A stretch of 64,000 bases of DNA from Fulvimonas sp. R45 (GCF_030504985.1 NZ_JASERU010000002.1:1-64000), one strand, 5' to 3'. Positions 45,569 to 55,636 are shown, counted from the first letter of the stretch. The notes: generated by a model from the letters alone, not told the origin. Program-made: numbers and translations.

Positions 45569-48265
45569 ATGGATCAGCTCGACGACATCCTCAACCAGGA
45601 CCTCGATCCCACCGAAACCAGGGAGTGGATCGAATCGCTCGACGCAGTGATCCGCCACGACGGCACCGAGCGCGCCCACTTCCTGCTGGAACGCATGGTG
45701 GACACCACCCGCCGTTCCGGTGGCTACCTGCCGTTCGACCCCACCACCGAGTACGTCAACACCATCGCGCCGGCGAACGAGGCCAGGAGTCCGGGCGACG
45801 CGGCGATGGAATGGCGCATCCGCTCGATCATCCGCTGGAACGCGATGGCGATGGTGGTGCGCGCCAACCGCAAGCCCGGCGAGCTGGGCGGCCACATCGC
45901 CAGCTTCGCCTCCAGTGCCACGCTGTACGACGTGGGCTTCAACCACTTCTGGCGCGCGCCCAGCGCCGAGCACCCGGGCGACCTGGTGTTCCATCAGGGC
46001 CATTCCAGCCCGGGCATCTACGCGCGTTCCTTCCTCGAGGGCCGCATCGGCGAGGAGCAGCTCGACCTGTTCCGCATGGAAGTGGCCGGCAAGGGCCGCG
46101 GCCTGTCGTCCTACCCGCACCCGTGGCTGATGCCGGACTACTGGCAGGTGCCCACCGTGTCGATGGGCTTAGGTCCCATCCAGGCGATCTACCAGGCGCA
46201 GTTCTGGAAGTACCTGGAACACCGCGGCCTGATGCCCAAGACCGACCGCAAGATCTGGTGCTTCATGGGCGACGGCGAGACCGACGAGCCGGAGTCGCTG
46301 GGCGCCATCGCGCTGGCCGGCCGCGAGAAGCTGGACAACCTGATCTTCGTGATCAACTGCAACCTGCAGCGCCTGGACGGCCCGGTGCGCGGCAACGGCA
46401 AGATCATCCAGGAACTGGAAGGCGTGTTCCGCGGCGCCGGCTGGAACGCGATCAAGGTGGTCTGGGGCAGCTACTGGGATCCGCTCCTGGCGCGCGACAC
46501 CGACGGCACGTTGCGCAAGCTGATGATGGAGACCGTGGACGGCGAGTACCAGGCCTGCAAGGCCTTCGGCGGCGCCTACACGCGCGAGCACTTCTTCGGC
46601 AAGTACCCGCAGACCCGCGCGATGGTGGCCAACCTCAGCGACGACGACGTGTGGCGCCTCAACCGCGGCGGCCACGACCCGCACAAGGTGTACGCCGCCT
46701 ACCACGCCGCCGTGCACACCGAGGGCATGCCCACGGTGATCCTGGCCAAGACCGTGAAGGGCTACGGCATGGGCCTGGGCTCGGGCGAGTCGCAGAACCC
46801 CACCCACCAGCAGAAGAAGCTGGACGACGAGGCCGTGCGCGCGTTCCGCGACCGCTTCAACATCCCGCTCAGCGACGAGCAGATCAAGGACGTGCCGTAC
46901 TACCACCCCGGCAAGGACTCGGAGGAAGTGCAGTACATGCTGGAGCGCCGCCGCGCGCTGGGCGGCTTCCTGCCGCAGCGCCGGCGCAAGGCGGACGAGA
47001 GCTTCAAGGCGCCCGACCTCAAGGCCTTCGAGCAGATCACCAAGGGCACCGGCGACCGCGAGATCAGCACCACCATGGCGCTGGTGCGCGGCATGAACCT
47101 GCTGCTGCGCGACAAGCAGATCGGCCCGCGCGTGGTGCCCATCGTGGCCGACGAGGCGCGCACCTTCGGCATGGAGGGCATGTTCCGCCAGATCGGCATC
47201 TACGCGCCGTTCGGGCAGAAGTACAAGCCGCAGGACGCCGACCAGCTGCTGTACTACCGCGAGGACCAGAAGGGCCAGGTGCTGCAGGAAGGCATCTCCG
47301 AGGCCGGCGGCATGGGCGCATGGATGGCCGCGGCCACCAGCTACAGCGTCAGCAACCAGCCGATGCTGCCGTTCTTCATCTACTACTCGATGTTCGGCTT
47401 CCAGCGCATCGGCGACCTGGCCTGGGCCGCCGGCGACTCGCGCGCGCGGGGCTTCCTGGTCGGCGGCACCTCCGGCCGCACCACGCTCAACGGCGAGGGC
47501 CTGCAGCACGAGGACGGCCATTCGCACCTGCTGGCCGGCGCCATCCCGAACGTGAAATCGTACGACCCCACCTTCTCCTACGAGGTGGCGGTGATCCTGC
47601 AGGACGGCGTGCGCTCGATGATGCAGGACCAGGAGGACCACTACTACTACATCACCGTGATGAACGAGAACTACGCGCACCCGGACATGCCGGAAGGCTG
47701 CGCGGAGGGCATCATCAAGGGCATGTACCTGTTCAGGGACGCCGGCAAGCCGAAGAAGGGCGAGCCGCGCGTGCAACTGCTGGGCTCGGGCACCATCCTG
47801 CGCGAGGTGATCGCCGCCGCCGAGCTGCTGGAGAAGGACTTCGGCGTCAGCGCCGACATCTGGTCGGTGCCCAGCTTCATCGAGCTGCGCCGCGACGGCT
47901 TCGACACCGAGCGCTGGAACCGCCTGCACCCCGAGGACAAGCCGCGCGTGCCCTACGTCGCCAGCCTGCTGGACGGCCGCCAGGGCCCGGCCATCGCCGC
48001 CACCGACTACGTGCGCGAGTACGCCGACCAGATCCGCGCGTTCCTGCCCGACGGCATGCGCTACACCGTGCTGGGCACCGACGGCTACGGCCGCTCGGAC
48101 ACCCGCGAGCACCTGCGCGACTTCTTCGAGGTGGACCGCTACTGGATCGCCCACGCCGCGCTGGCCGCGCTGGCGAAGGAAGGCAAGGTCAACGCCAAGG
48201 ACGTGGCCCGCGCGATCAAGGAGTACAGGCTCGATCCGGAGAAGCCCAACCCGCTCACCGTCTGA
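45569..48265 (+). CDS. aceE: Pyruvate dehydrogenase E1 component, homodimeric
   Basis: An 898-residue thiamine-diphosphate enzyme, the first part of the pyruvate dehydrogenase complex (pyruvate to acetyl-CoA). It contains GHSSPGIYARSFLEGR, the ThDP motif GDGETDEPES...NLIFVINCN, and late YYYITVMNENYAHP. The length and one-chain form match the gammaproteobacterial AceE. Start ATG 45569 (MDQLDDILNQDLDP). A strong terminator follows directly, so it is transcribed apart from aceF and lpd, which are not in the window. Its neighbour maeB makes the pyruvate it uses. Confidence 0.96.
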   Translation: MDQLDDILNQDLDPTETREWIESLDAVIRHDGTERAHFLLERMVDTTRRSGGYLPFDPTTEYVNTIAPANEARSPGDAAMEWRIRSIIRWNAMAMVVRANRKPGELGGHIASFASSATLYDVGFNHFWRAPSAEHPGDLVFHQGHSSPGIYARSFLEGRIGEEQLDLFRMEVAGKGRGLSSYPHPWLMPDYWQVPTVSMGLGPIQAIYQAQFWKYLEHRGLMPKTDRKIWCFMGDGETDEPESLGAIALAGREKLDNLIFVINCNLQRLDGPVRGNGKIIQELEGVFRGAGWNAIKVVWGSYWDPLLARDTDGTLRKLMMETVDGEYQACKAFGGAYTREHFFGKYPQTRAMVANLSDDDVWRLNRGGHDPHKVYAAYHAAVHTEGMPTVILAKTVKGYGMGLGSGESQNPTHQQKKLDDEAVRAFRDRFNIPLSDEQIKDVPYYHPGKDSEEVQYMLERRRALGGFLPQRRRKADESFKAPDLKAFEQITKGTGDREISTTMALVRGMNLLLRDKQIGPRVVPIVADEARTFGMEGMFRQIGIYAPFGQKYKPQDADQLLYYREDQKGQVLQEGISEAGGMGAWMAAATSYSVSNQPMLPFFIYYSMFGFQRIGDLAWAAGDSRARGFLVGGTSGRTTLNGEGLQHEDGHSHLLAGAIPNVKSYDPTFSYEVAVILQDGVRSMMQDQEDHYYYITVMNENYAHPDMPEGCAEGIIKGMYLFRDAGKPKKGEPRVQLLGSGTILREVIAAAELLEKDFGVSADIWSVPSFIELRRDGFDTERWNRLHPEDKPRVPYVASLLDGRQGPAIAATDYVREYADQIRAFLPDGMRYTVLGTDGYGRSDTREHLRDFFEVDRYWIAHAALAALAKEGKVNAKDVARAIKEYRLDPEKPNPLTV

Positions 48266-48285
48266 GCGGAGGCGTCGTCCCTGCC

Positions 48286-48317
48286 GGAAAGGCCGCCGCG
48301 AGGCGGCCTTTCCTTTT
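48286..48317 (+). terminator. Strong terminator after aceE
   Basis: GGAAAGGCCGCC-GCGA-GGCGGCCTTTCC, a perfect 12-bp stem, then TTTT. Confidence 0.92.
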
Positions 48318-48387
48318 GCCGCATCGGAGTCCCGGGCGGCGCCGTGGCGGGCCCTGACGTGCCGCGGCGGCGTTCACGCGGCGGCGT

Positions 48388-48705
48388 TCAGTCCTCGTCG
48401 CTGTCGCGGAAGACCCGGCGCAACAGCAGGAAGGCGCCGACCGTGCCGGCGACGATCGCGGCGGTGGCGACCGGGTGGCGGTTCACGTGGCGCTTCAGGC
48501 GACGGTACTGGTAGCTCGCCTCGTCGCCGAAGTCCTCCGCCGCGCGCGACAGCCGGCGTCCGTAGCCGCGGCCGTTGAGGCGCGTCGCCGCCTGCCTGCC
48601 GCGCGCGATCCAGCCCTGGGCGGTATCGCCGGCGTCGTCGGCGTAGCGGCGCACGCGCTCGCCCAGGTCCTCGACATGGCGTCCGAGCTCGCGTTGCCTG
48701 CTCAT
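48388..48705 (-). CDS. DUF883/ElaB-like membrane-anchored protein
   Basis: A 105-residue protein. The first 75 residues are a charged, helical, Arg-rich stretch; then a single membrane helix at about 78-96 (HPVATAAIVAGTVGAFLLL) and a short tail RRVFRDSDED. The layout is that of the ElaB/YqjD/DUF883 group, some of which tether ribosomes to the membrane in stationary phase. Sequence similarity is not strong enough to name it. Start ATG 48705 with GGAGAACGA upstream. It is monocistronic, next to an MFS gene on the same strand 105 bases away. Confidence 0.72.
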   Translation of the reverse strand: MSRQRELGRHVEDLGERVRRYADDAGDTAQGWIARGRQAATRLNGRGYGRRLSRAAEDFGDEASYQYRRLKRHVNRHPVATAAIVAGTVGAFLLLRRVFRDSDED

Positions 48706-48809
48706 CGTCGTTCTCCTCCGGTGGGGCGGACCACGTTGCCAGCGGCGTCGTGAGCCGGGCGTAAACAGGGCCGGGCACGGGCCGGGCGCGGTTCAGCCGG
48801 CCCTCGTGC

Positions 48810-50078
48810 CTACAGCGCCTCGGCCACCGGTTCCGCGCCGGCCGGCTCCACGTGCAGCTTCTGGCGCCGGCGCAGGGTGGGGAACATCGCCATCCACAGC
48901 CCCACCACGACCAGGGTGCCGAGGCCGCCCAGCACGGTGGCGTTCACCGCGCCCAGCCAGGCGGCGAGCATGCCCGACTCGAATTCGCCGAGCTGGTTGG
49001 AGGTGTTGATGAAGATCGAGTTCACCGCGTTGACCCGGCCGCGCATCGCATCGGGCGTGTCCAGCTGCACCAGCGAGCCCCTGATCACCATGCTCACCAT
49101 GTCGAACGCACCCAGCATGAACAGCGCCGCCAGCGACAGCCACAGCGCGGTGGACAGCGCGAACACCAGCGTGCCCACGCCGAAGCCGGCCACCGAGGCG
49201 AACATGATCATGCCCACGCGCCGCTGCAGGTCGTGCCGGGCCAGCCACAGCGACATCAGCAGCGCGCCCACCGCCGGCGCGGCGCGCAGCAGGCCCAGGC
49301 CCCACGGCCCGGTGTGCAGGACGTCGCGCGCGAAGATCGGCAGCAGCGCGGTGGCGCCGCCCAGCAGCACCGCGAACAGGTCCAGCGAAATCACGCCCAG
49401 CACGTCCTTGCGCGCGCGGATGAAATGCACGCCGGCGAACAGCGTCTCCAGCGTGGCCGGCTCGCGCTTGGGCGGCGCCTGCTCGTAGCGCAGCCGCGCC
49501 ATCATCGTGGCGGCCACCAGGTACAGCGCCGCGGCGGCGAGGTACACCACGCCCGGCCCCGCCACGTAGAGCAGGCCGCCGATGGCGGGGCCCAGGATCA
49601 TCGCCATCTGGAACGCCGAGCCGCTCACCGCCACCGCGCGCGGCAGGATCGCCGGCGGCACCAGCGCCGGCAGCAGCGACTGCATCGACGGCGCCTCGAA
49701 CGCCTTTGCCACGCCGATCGCGAACACCAGCAGCAGGATGCCGATCTCGTGGATGCGCCCCAGCAGGGTCAGCGCGGCCAGCAGCGCGATCGCGATCCAT
49801 TCCACCACCTGTCCGGTCAGCACCACGCGGCGCCGCTCGTACTGGTCGGCCACGTGCCCTGCCGGCAGCGCCAGCAGCACCGAGGGGATGAACTGCACCA
49901 GGCCGATCAGGCCCAGGTCGAAGGCGCGGCCGGTGATCGCGTAGATCTGCCAGCCCACCGCCACCGACAGCATCTGGAAGCCGAAGCCGGAGCAGACGCG
50001 CGAGAACCAGAACGCCACGAAGGCGCGGTGTTGCAGCAGCGATGATTCCGGCGCCGTGGCGCGGGGTGAGGGCGGCAT
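48810..50078 (-). CDS. MFS transporter (EntS/MFS_3 type)
   Basis: A 422-residue inner-membrane transporter with 10-12 helices. FWFSRVCSGFGFQMLSVAVGWQIY at the N-terminus, the loop 2-3 motif GHVADQYERRRVV (family GxxADRxxRR), and VNAVNSIFINTSNQLGEFESG in the second half are characteristic of the MFS_3 group that includes enterobactin exporter EntS. No siderophore genes are nearby, so the cargo is unknown. Start ATG 50078 (MPPSPRATAPE). The flavin oxidase gene ends 109 bases upstream on the same strand. Confidence 0.88.
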   Translation of the reverse strand: MPPSPRATAPESSLLQHRAFVAFWFSRVCSGFGFQMLSVAVGWQIYAITGRAFDLGLIGLVQFIPSVLLALPAGHVADQYERRRVVLTGQVVEWIAIALLAALTLLGRIHEIGILLLVFAIGVAKAFEAPSMQSLLPALVPPAILPRAVAVSGSAFQMAMILGPAIGGLLYVAGPGVVYLAAAALYLVAATMMARLRYEQAPPKREPATLETLFAGVHFIRARKDVLGVISLDLFAVLLGGATALLPIFARDVLHTGPWGLGLLRAAPAVGALLMSLWLARHDLQRRVGMIMFASVAGFGVGTLVFALSTALWLSLAALFMLGAFDMVSMVIRGSLVQLDTPDAMRGRVNAVNSIFINTSNQLGEFESGMLAAWLGAVNATVLGGLGTLVVVGLWMAMFPTLRRRQKLHVEPAGAEPVAEAL

Positions 50079-50187
50079 GGGGGAAATCCTGGGCGGGCGG
50101 CGCATTATCGCCTGCCGCGGGACGCACGGACAGCACGGGAGCCTGGTGGACCCAGGACGCGCCGCCCGTCCGGACGCGCGCCTCCGG

Positions 50188-51990
50188 TCATGCCGTGCGC
50201 GTGAAGCCGTCCGCGCCCCATGCCTCGCTGCCGACGCCGTGGTGCACGAAGAACAGGCCGTCCGGGTCGTACTTGCGCTTTGCCGCGGCGAGCCGCGGGT
50301 AGTTGCCGCCCCAGAAGCCCTGCTGCCAGTCGCGCAGGAAGTAGTCGCTTTCCGAGACGTAGGAGCCGGCGCCGGGCGCCACGGCGCGGATGGCGTCCAT
50401 CGCCCGGTCGATGGACGCCGCGTCGTGCCGCGCCCTGGCCAGATCGGGCTTCGCGCCGGGCATGCCGGGGAAGGCGGGTGGGCCGCCGTGGGCGCAGATC
50501 AGCAGGGCGAACGCCTCGAGCACCTGCGGATGGGTGGCGGTATCGCGGGCGCGGGCGATCGCGTCGGCCGGCGCGCCGGCCAGGCCCTTGTTGAAATGCA
50601 GCGTGACGCCCCAGTGCCGTGCGGCCTCAAACAAGGCATCCGCCAGCGACGCCTGCCGCCCCGGTTGCAGCAGCGCGGCCGGCAGCCAGGCCGACTGGTA
50701 GCCGTGGATGAACCAGCCCACCTGGTCGCGGTCGCCGGCCCACAGCATGTGATGGCGAGGCGCGCCCGGCCGGTCGTCCGACACGATCAGCGAAGGCGCG
50801 TGCTGGCGGAAGAACTCGGCGTCCCAGAAGTGCCGGGCCGGCATGGCCATGGCCTGGAAGGGCTTGGCGAAGCGGCAATCCCCGCGGGCGTGTACCCAGT
50901 CGAGGAAGGGGGCCCAGACCTGTTCGGCCTGCTGCCGGGTCAGGTCCTGGAACAGCATCATGATTTCAAGCGTGCGGCCGTAGAACCTCAGCTGTTCACC
51001 CCAGTGCGGGTTGAGTAGCGCGCGCTGGTAGAAGCCCATCGCCTGGGCGATCAGTGCACGGTAGGCGGCGTCTGAGTCGGCCTCGATGGTGCCGGCCACC
51101 ACGCCGAACTCGGCCGGCAGCTCGAAGGTGCGCAGGGTCAGCCGCGTGACCACGCCGAGGCTGCCGCCACCGCCGCCCTTGAGCCCCCAGAACAGCTCCG
51201 GGTTCGTACGGGCGTTGGCGATGCGCACCTGGCCATCGGCGGTGACGACCTCCGCTTCGAGCAGGTTGCACGCCGCCGTGCCCCAGCGCTTCGAGAAGCT
51301 GCCGAAGCCGCCGCTCTGCACCAGCCCGGCCACGCCCACCGTGCTGCATCCCCCGCCCTGCACGTAGCGGCCGCCGCGGGTGGTCACGGCGTCGTAGGCG
51401 TCGATCCACATCGCGCCGGCCTGCACGCTCACCGCGGGCAGCGGCGCCGCGTGGCCGGCGCAGCCTTGCGGCACGAAGGCGTCGTGCAGGTCGACCCGGT
51501 TCATGTGGCGCGTCCACACCAGCAGCGAATCGGGCGCGTCCGAGGTGCCCTGGTAGCTGTGGCCACCGCCCTTCACCACCAGCCGCAGGCGGTGCCGGCG
51601 CGCGAAGTCGACGGCGGCGACCACGTCGGCGGTGCCTTCGGCTGCCACGGCGTAGGCGCTGGGCCGGGAGGCCCAGGCGTCGGCCCAGCCGCTGGTCTGG
51701 GTCAGCGCGGGGTTGTCGCCCACCGCGAACGGGTTGTCCAGTTGCTTGAGTGCCGGCGAGGCGTCGCCGTGGGCGAACGGCGGTTCCAGCTTCAGCAGCC
51801 GGCCGCCGACCTGTTGTTTCAGCCGCTCCCATTCCGCGGCCGCGGGCCAGCCCGGCTGGCCCGGGCGCAGCCGCGAGCGCAGGCTCGTGGCGAGCGTCCC
51901 GGCGCCATGCGCCAGGACCGTGCCGCTGCGCATCAGCAGGGGCAGCAGGGGCAGGCTGGCGGCCGCCTTCAGCAGGTCGCGTCGTTTCAT
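50188..51990 (-). CDS. Exported bicovalent FAD-linked oxidase (berberine bridge type)
   Basis: A 600-residue PCMH-type flavoprotein with a BBE C-terminal domain. An N-terminal twin-Arg start (MKRRDLLKAAASLPLLPLL) suggests Tat export of a folded, cofactor-loaded enzyme. FAD attachment residues are both present: His144 in GGGHSYQG and Cys215 in GGGCSTVGV, so bicovalent FAD is likely. The C-terminal NYPRLAAAKRKYDPDGLFFVHHGVGSE is typical of BBE. Such enzymes oxidise sugars, alcohols or alkaloids with oxygen. The start overlaps the S41 protease stop (ATGA), so the two are translated together; a LytTR gene is divergent from the operon. Confidence 0.9.
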   Translation of the reverse strand: MKRRDLLKAAASLPLLPLLMRSGTVLAHGAGTLATSLRSRLRPGQPGWPAAAEWERLKQQVGGRLLKLEPPFAHGDASPALKQLDNPFAVGDNPALTQTSGWADAWASRPSAYAVAAEGTADVVAAVDFARRHRLRLVVKGGGHSYQGTSDAPDSLLVWTRHMNRVDLHDAFVPQGCAGHAAPLPAVSVQAGAMWIDAYDAVTTRGGRYVQGGGCSTVGVAGLVQSGGFGSFSKRWGTAACNLLEAEVVTADGQVRIANARTNPELFWGLKGGGGGSLGVVTRLTLRTFELPAEFGVVAGTIEADSDAAYRALIAQAMGFYQRALLNPHWGEQLRFYGRTLEIMMLFQDLTRQQAEQVWAPFLDWVHARGDCRFAKPFQAMAMPARHFWDAEFFRQHAPSLIVSDDRPGAPRHHMLWAGDRDQVGWFIHGYQSAWLPAALLQPGRQASLADALFEAARHWGVTLHFNKGLAGAPADAIARARDTATHPQVLEAFALLICAHGGPPAFPGMPGAKPDLARARHDAASIDRAMDAIRAVAPGAGSYVSESDYFLRDWQQGFWGGNYPRLAAAKRKYDPDGLFFVHHGVGSEAWGADGFTRTA

Positions 51991-53730
51991 GGGATGGCTC
52001 CAGGGGTGGTGGAATCGGGTCGTGCGTGCATGCCCTGCATGGCGTTGGCGGGCACGGACGCCCGCGCCCGGTACGGGGAGTCGTTCGCCAGCAGCCTTGC
52101 CAGCGCAAGGATGGACGCGCGGCTCCAGTCCTCGGCCGCCGGCAGCACGATGTCGACGTCGAGGCCGTAGCCGTTCGCGGAGCGGCCGTCGCCGTAGGCG
52201 TCGGTGAGGCTGGTCGACAGCTCGAACCCCAGGCGCGTGTGCGGCAACACCACGAAGCCGGGCTGGGTGAAGCCGATCAGCCCGTTCGTGTTGCTGCCCG
52301 CAATGACGGTGCCGGGCAACTGGGCGAGCGCGAAGGTCGTGTATTCGCAGTCGCTGGCGCAGCCGTTGTCCACCAGCACCAACAGCCGCGGGCGCCGGCC
52401 GCGCCAGTGGCGCACGAAGCGGTGCGCCGCGTAGTGCCAGCCGCCGCGGGTGGCGTCGAAGCCGACCGGGCAATGCGTGGACGACGGTGGGGCGTCGATC
52501 ATCCGCATGGCATGCGCCTCGCTGCCGCGGTAGGCCGCGGTGGTGGGCGCGTGGACGTCCCGCGACAGGAACTGGAACAGGTTGAACCACAGGCCGGGAT
52601 ACAGGCACGAGGATTTCCGTATCTGGTCCAGTTGCGGGTGGATCCGTGCCACGGGGATCCAGCGCGGCGGCGATCGGCGCGGCCCCGCCGCTGTTGCCGC
52701 GCAGGTCGACGATCAGCAATCGTTCGTGGCCGGCCGTGGCAGGCAGGCTGCCGGACAGTTTGCGCAACGCCTCGTCGCCCGCCTCGTTGAACGCCGCCAG
52801 GCGCAGGTAGCCGATGCCGGGTGCGGGCGTGTCGTAGACGGCCAGTCCCTTGCGGTTTCCGGCGAGGGCCGCGAACGAGGCTTCGAGGGCCTTGCCGGGG
52901 CGATCCGGGCCGAGGTAGCCCGTCCACGTCGGTGTCGCCGCAATGCGCGTTCCGCCGCAGACGATGCCGTCCACCTCGCCGCGCGAGGATGGATAGGCGA
53001 TGTAGCTCGCCGCCCGCAGCGCATGGCCGTCCCAGCGCCAGGCCGCGTGCGGCTGTTGCGCGGGGTCGTCCGGGTTCAGCGGATGGCGCTTGCCGTCGGC
53101 GGTGACCAGCGCGCTGCACGCGGCGGTGGGCGCCCGTTGCAGCACGGCGCTGCGCGAGACGATCAGTAGCTGGAACTGTTCCGGGATCCCGGGGCCGGAA
53201 TGGCTGTCGATCTGGAAATCCTCGTAGGCGTACCACGGGGCGAAGGCGGTACCCGTGGGGATCGGCTGCGTGCCGTGGCCGGCCAGCATCGCGTCCCAGC
53301 GCCGGAACCAGTCGTCCCAGTCCCAGCCGCGTTTCGCGGCGCTCTCCCAGCCGCTGTAGTTCTTCTCCATCACGAAGTGCAGGATCGGCAGGTCGGCGCG
53401 CAACGCGGCCGCGTTCACCTGCATGTCGGTCCGGTCGGCGAGGTGGGCCATGATCCGGCGGTAGCCGTCGGCCAGCCACGCGGCGGGCACCACCAGCGAG
53501 CGCCCCGACCACGGCGGCGACCACGGGTGCGCCAGCATCACGCCACCCCTGGGCAAGGGTGCGCCGAGCCGCTGCCAATAGGCGTTTTCGGCGGCGATGT
53601 CGCTGGCCGGCACGGTCAACGCGTCGTTGCCGGCCACGGCCGCGTTTTTCTCCGGGCGCGCGCCAGTCGCCAGGCAAGGCAGGCCGGCGCCGAGGAACGC
53701 GCAGACACACAGGGCAACGAGCCGATCCAC
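51987..53730 (-). pseudogene. S41-family protease gene with one apparent frameshift
   Basis: Would encode a 580-residue exported C-terminal-processing-type (S41) protease or lipid-interacting homologue. GTG start at 53730 with GGGAGGCG seven bases upstream and a signal peptide (about 1-24). The frame runs through the S41 element VDLRGNSGGAAP, then breaks; the rest (RIHPQLDQIR..., with catalytic-type VDNGCASDCEYTT) is in the next frame. Removing one base from the GGGG run at 52653-52656 (plus strand) restores one frame of 581 codons with stop. The stop overlaps the flavin oxidase start. Both halves look well conserved, so this is either a sequencing slip or a very recent mutation. Confidence 0.8.
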
Positions 53731-53885
53731 GATGAGACGCCTCCCGGTCGTCCGGATGCGGCCAGTTTCGGCCACGTGCACGCGATCGTCGCCCCGGAAG
53801 TGACCGATGGCAGGGCGGCGGGGACGAATCGCGGACGGCGGGGGCGGGCAGGGCGACGCCGGCGCCGGCGCGTAGAATCCACGCA

Positions 53886-54755
53886 ATGGACATGGCGCTT
53901 GCCCCCGACCCTTCCCCGCGCTGGCGGCGGCCGCTCGAGGCCGGCTTCTGGCTGTTGCTCGTCACCCTGAATGCGGTGTTCAACAGCGTGGATGCGCAGC
54001 TCGGGCACCCGCAGCTGCCGGCCTGGATACCGTGGACGTGGGAGTTCAGCAGCGCGCTGCTGGTCCTGGCGCTGCTGCCCGCGGTGATCGCCTTCGAGCG
54101 GCGCTGGCCGATCCGCCTCGACGACTGGCCGTGGCGCGTGCCGCAGCACCTTGCGGCCAGCGTGGCGTTCAGCCTGGTCCACGTGGGCGGCATGGTGGGC
54201 CTGCGCAAGCTGGCGTACGCCATGGCCGGCCGGCACTACGACTTCGGGCCGTGGTGGCTGAACTTCGGCTACGAATACCTGAAGGACGTGCGCAGCTATT
54301 TCCTCTTCGTCGCCATCCTGGCGCTGTACCGGCTGTGGCGGTTGCGGCGGCAGGGCGAGGCGAAGCTGCTGGCCGCGCCGGACGACGGCCCGCCGGTGGA
54401 GCCGGTGGAGCGGCCGGTGCGCTTCCTGGTGCGCAAGCTGGGCCGGGAGTTCCTGGTCAACGCCAGCGAGATCGAGTGGCTGCAGGCCGCGGGCAACTAC
54501 GTGAACCTGCACGTGCGCGGGCGCGACTACCCGCTGCGCAGCACGATGGCGGGCATCGAGGCGCGGCTGGACCCGGCGCGCTTCCTGCGCGTGCACCGCG
54601 GCTACTTCGTCAACCTCGACCACCTCGCCGAGATCGAGCCGCTGGACACCGGCGAGGCCCGGCTGCTGCTGCGCGACGGCGCCGCCATCCCGTGCAGCCG
54701 CCGGTATCGCGCCGCGCTGCGCGAGCGCTTCGGCCAGCCGGCCGTGGCGGAGTGA
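53886..54755 (+). CDS. Membrane-anchored LytTR DNA-binding regulator
   Basis: A 289-residue protein with four predicted membrane helices (about 20-40, 55-72, 95-115, 140-155) joined to a C-terminal LytTR domain (about 175-283; FLVRKLGREFLVNASEIEWLQAAGNYVNLH, then FLRVHRGYFVNL). It would bind direct-repeat DNA sites while held in the membrane, sensing something in or outside it. It has no kinase or receiver domain. It is divergent from the S41-oxidase operon with 155 bases between, which makes that operon a likely target. Start ATG 53886; an ATG two codons later is possible. Confidence 0.87.
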   Translation: MDMALAPDPSPRWRRPLEAGFWLLLVTLNAVFNSVDAQLGHPQLPAWIPWTWEFSSALLVLALLPAVIAFERRWPIRLDDWPWRVPQHLAASVAFSLVHVGGMVGLRKLAYAMAGRHYDFGPWWLNFGYEYLKDVRSYFLFVAILALYRLWRLRRQGEAKLLAAPDDGPPVEPVERPVRFLVRKLGREFLVNASEIEWLQAAGNYVNLHVRGRDYPLRSTMAGIEARLDPARFLRVHRGYFVNLDHLAEIEPLDTGEARLLLRDGAAIPCSRRYRAALRERFGQPAVAE

Positions 54756-54817
54756 ACTTGCGCCGCGGCGCCGCCCCGTTCCAAGCTAGGGACCTGTCTG
54801 CCAGGAGCCTGCCACCG

Positions 54818-55567
54818 ATGACCCAGCCGACCTTCCGCCACGGTTTCCTCGTTGCCGTCGCCTGCGGCGCGCTGGCGCTCGCCGGTTGCTCGCAGCCGGA
54901 AGGCGGCGCGCCCACGCAGGACAACGCGCAGGCCCAGGCCCATTCGAAGGACGCGCAGGCGAACCGCCAACTGGCCACCTACCGCGAGCTGCTGAGGATC
55001 AAGAACGACCAGATGGCCGCTTCGCTGGGCCAGGACATCGTCGACCGCTACCCCGGCACCGCCGCGGCGAAGGAAGTGCAGCAGACCCTGCCGGATATCC
55101 GGAAGCGCTGGAAGGCGGAAAGCGAATCGCGCCGGCTGCAGGGCCTGTGGCTGTACCAGGTGGGCCCGATGGAGGGCGGTACCCAGTCCACCGCCACCAT
55201 CGACAGCAGCACGCCGGCCGGCAACGACCGCGTGCGGCTGGTGCTGCGCCGGCACTCGGACTGGGGCGACAGCGCGTTCCTGTACGGCGGCGGCCACGGC
55301 TTCGTGTGCAAGGGCAACTGTCTGATCCCCGCCAGCTTCGACGGCAAGCCGCGCAAGCTGCGCGCCTACCTGCCCAATGGCGGCGAGCCGGCGATCTTCA
55401 TCCGCGACGACAAGGCCTTCGTCGAGGCGCTGGAGAAGGCGAAGAAGATTACCCTCGACGTGGTGCTGCAGGACGGCGACAAGCACGAGACGCTGACCTA
55501 CGAGGTGGGCGGCTTCGACCCGTCGAAGTGGCAGCCGGTGGCGCACAAGGGCGCGAAGAAGAAATAG
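54818..55567 (+). CDS. Lipoprotein of unknown function
   Basis: A 249-residue lipoprotein (signal about 1-23, lipobox LAGC, Cys24). A Gln/Ala-rich, helical segment follows (about 25-75, TYRELLRIKNDQMAASLGQDIVDRYPGT, TPR- or coiled-coil-like), then a beta-rich half containing LRRHSDWGDSAFLYGGG and VCKGNC (paired cysteines). I do not recognise a named family. It ends in a Lys-rich tail (HKGAKKK). Start ATG 54818, AGGAG upstream at about 54803-54807. It follows the LytTR gene by 62 bases on the same strand and precedes another lipoprotein gene; the three could share a transcript. Confidence 0.78.
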   Translation: MTQPTFRHGFLVAVACGALALAGCSQPEGGAPTQDNAQAQAHSKDAQANRQLATYRELLRIKNDQMAASLGQDIVDRYPGTAAAKEVQQTLPDIRKRWKAESESRRLQGLWLYQVGPMEGGTQSTATIDSSTPAGNDRVRLVLRRHSDWGDSAFLYGGGHGFVCKGNCLIPASFDGKPRKLRAYLPNGGEPAIFIRDDKAFVEALEKAKKITLDVVLQDGDKHETLTYEVGGFDPSKWQPVAHKGAKKK

Positions 55568-55636
55568 CCCTCCGCGGTGCACGCCGCGGCCGCCGGCGCG
55601 TTGAATGCGCATGCCTCCACCGCACGGGAGATCGTC

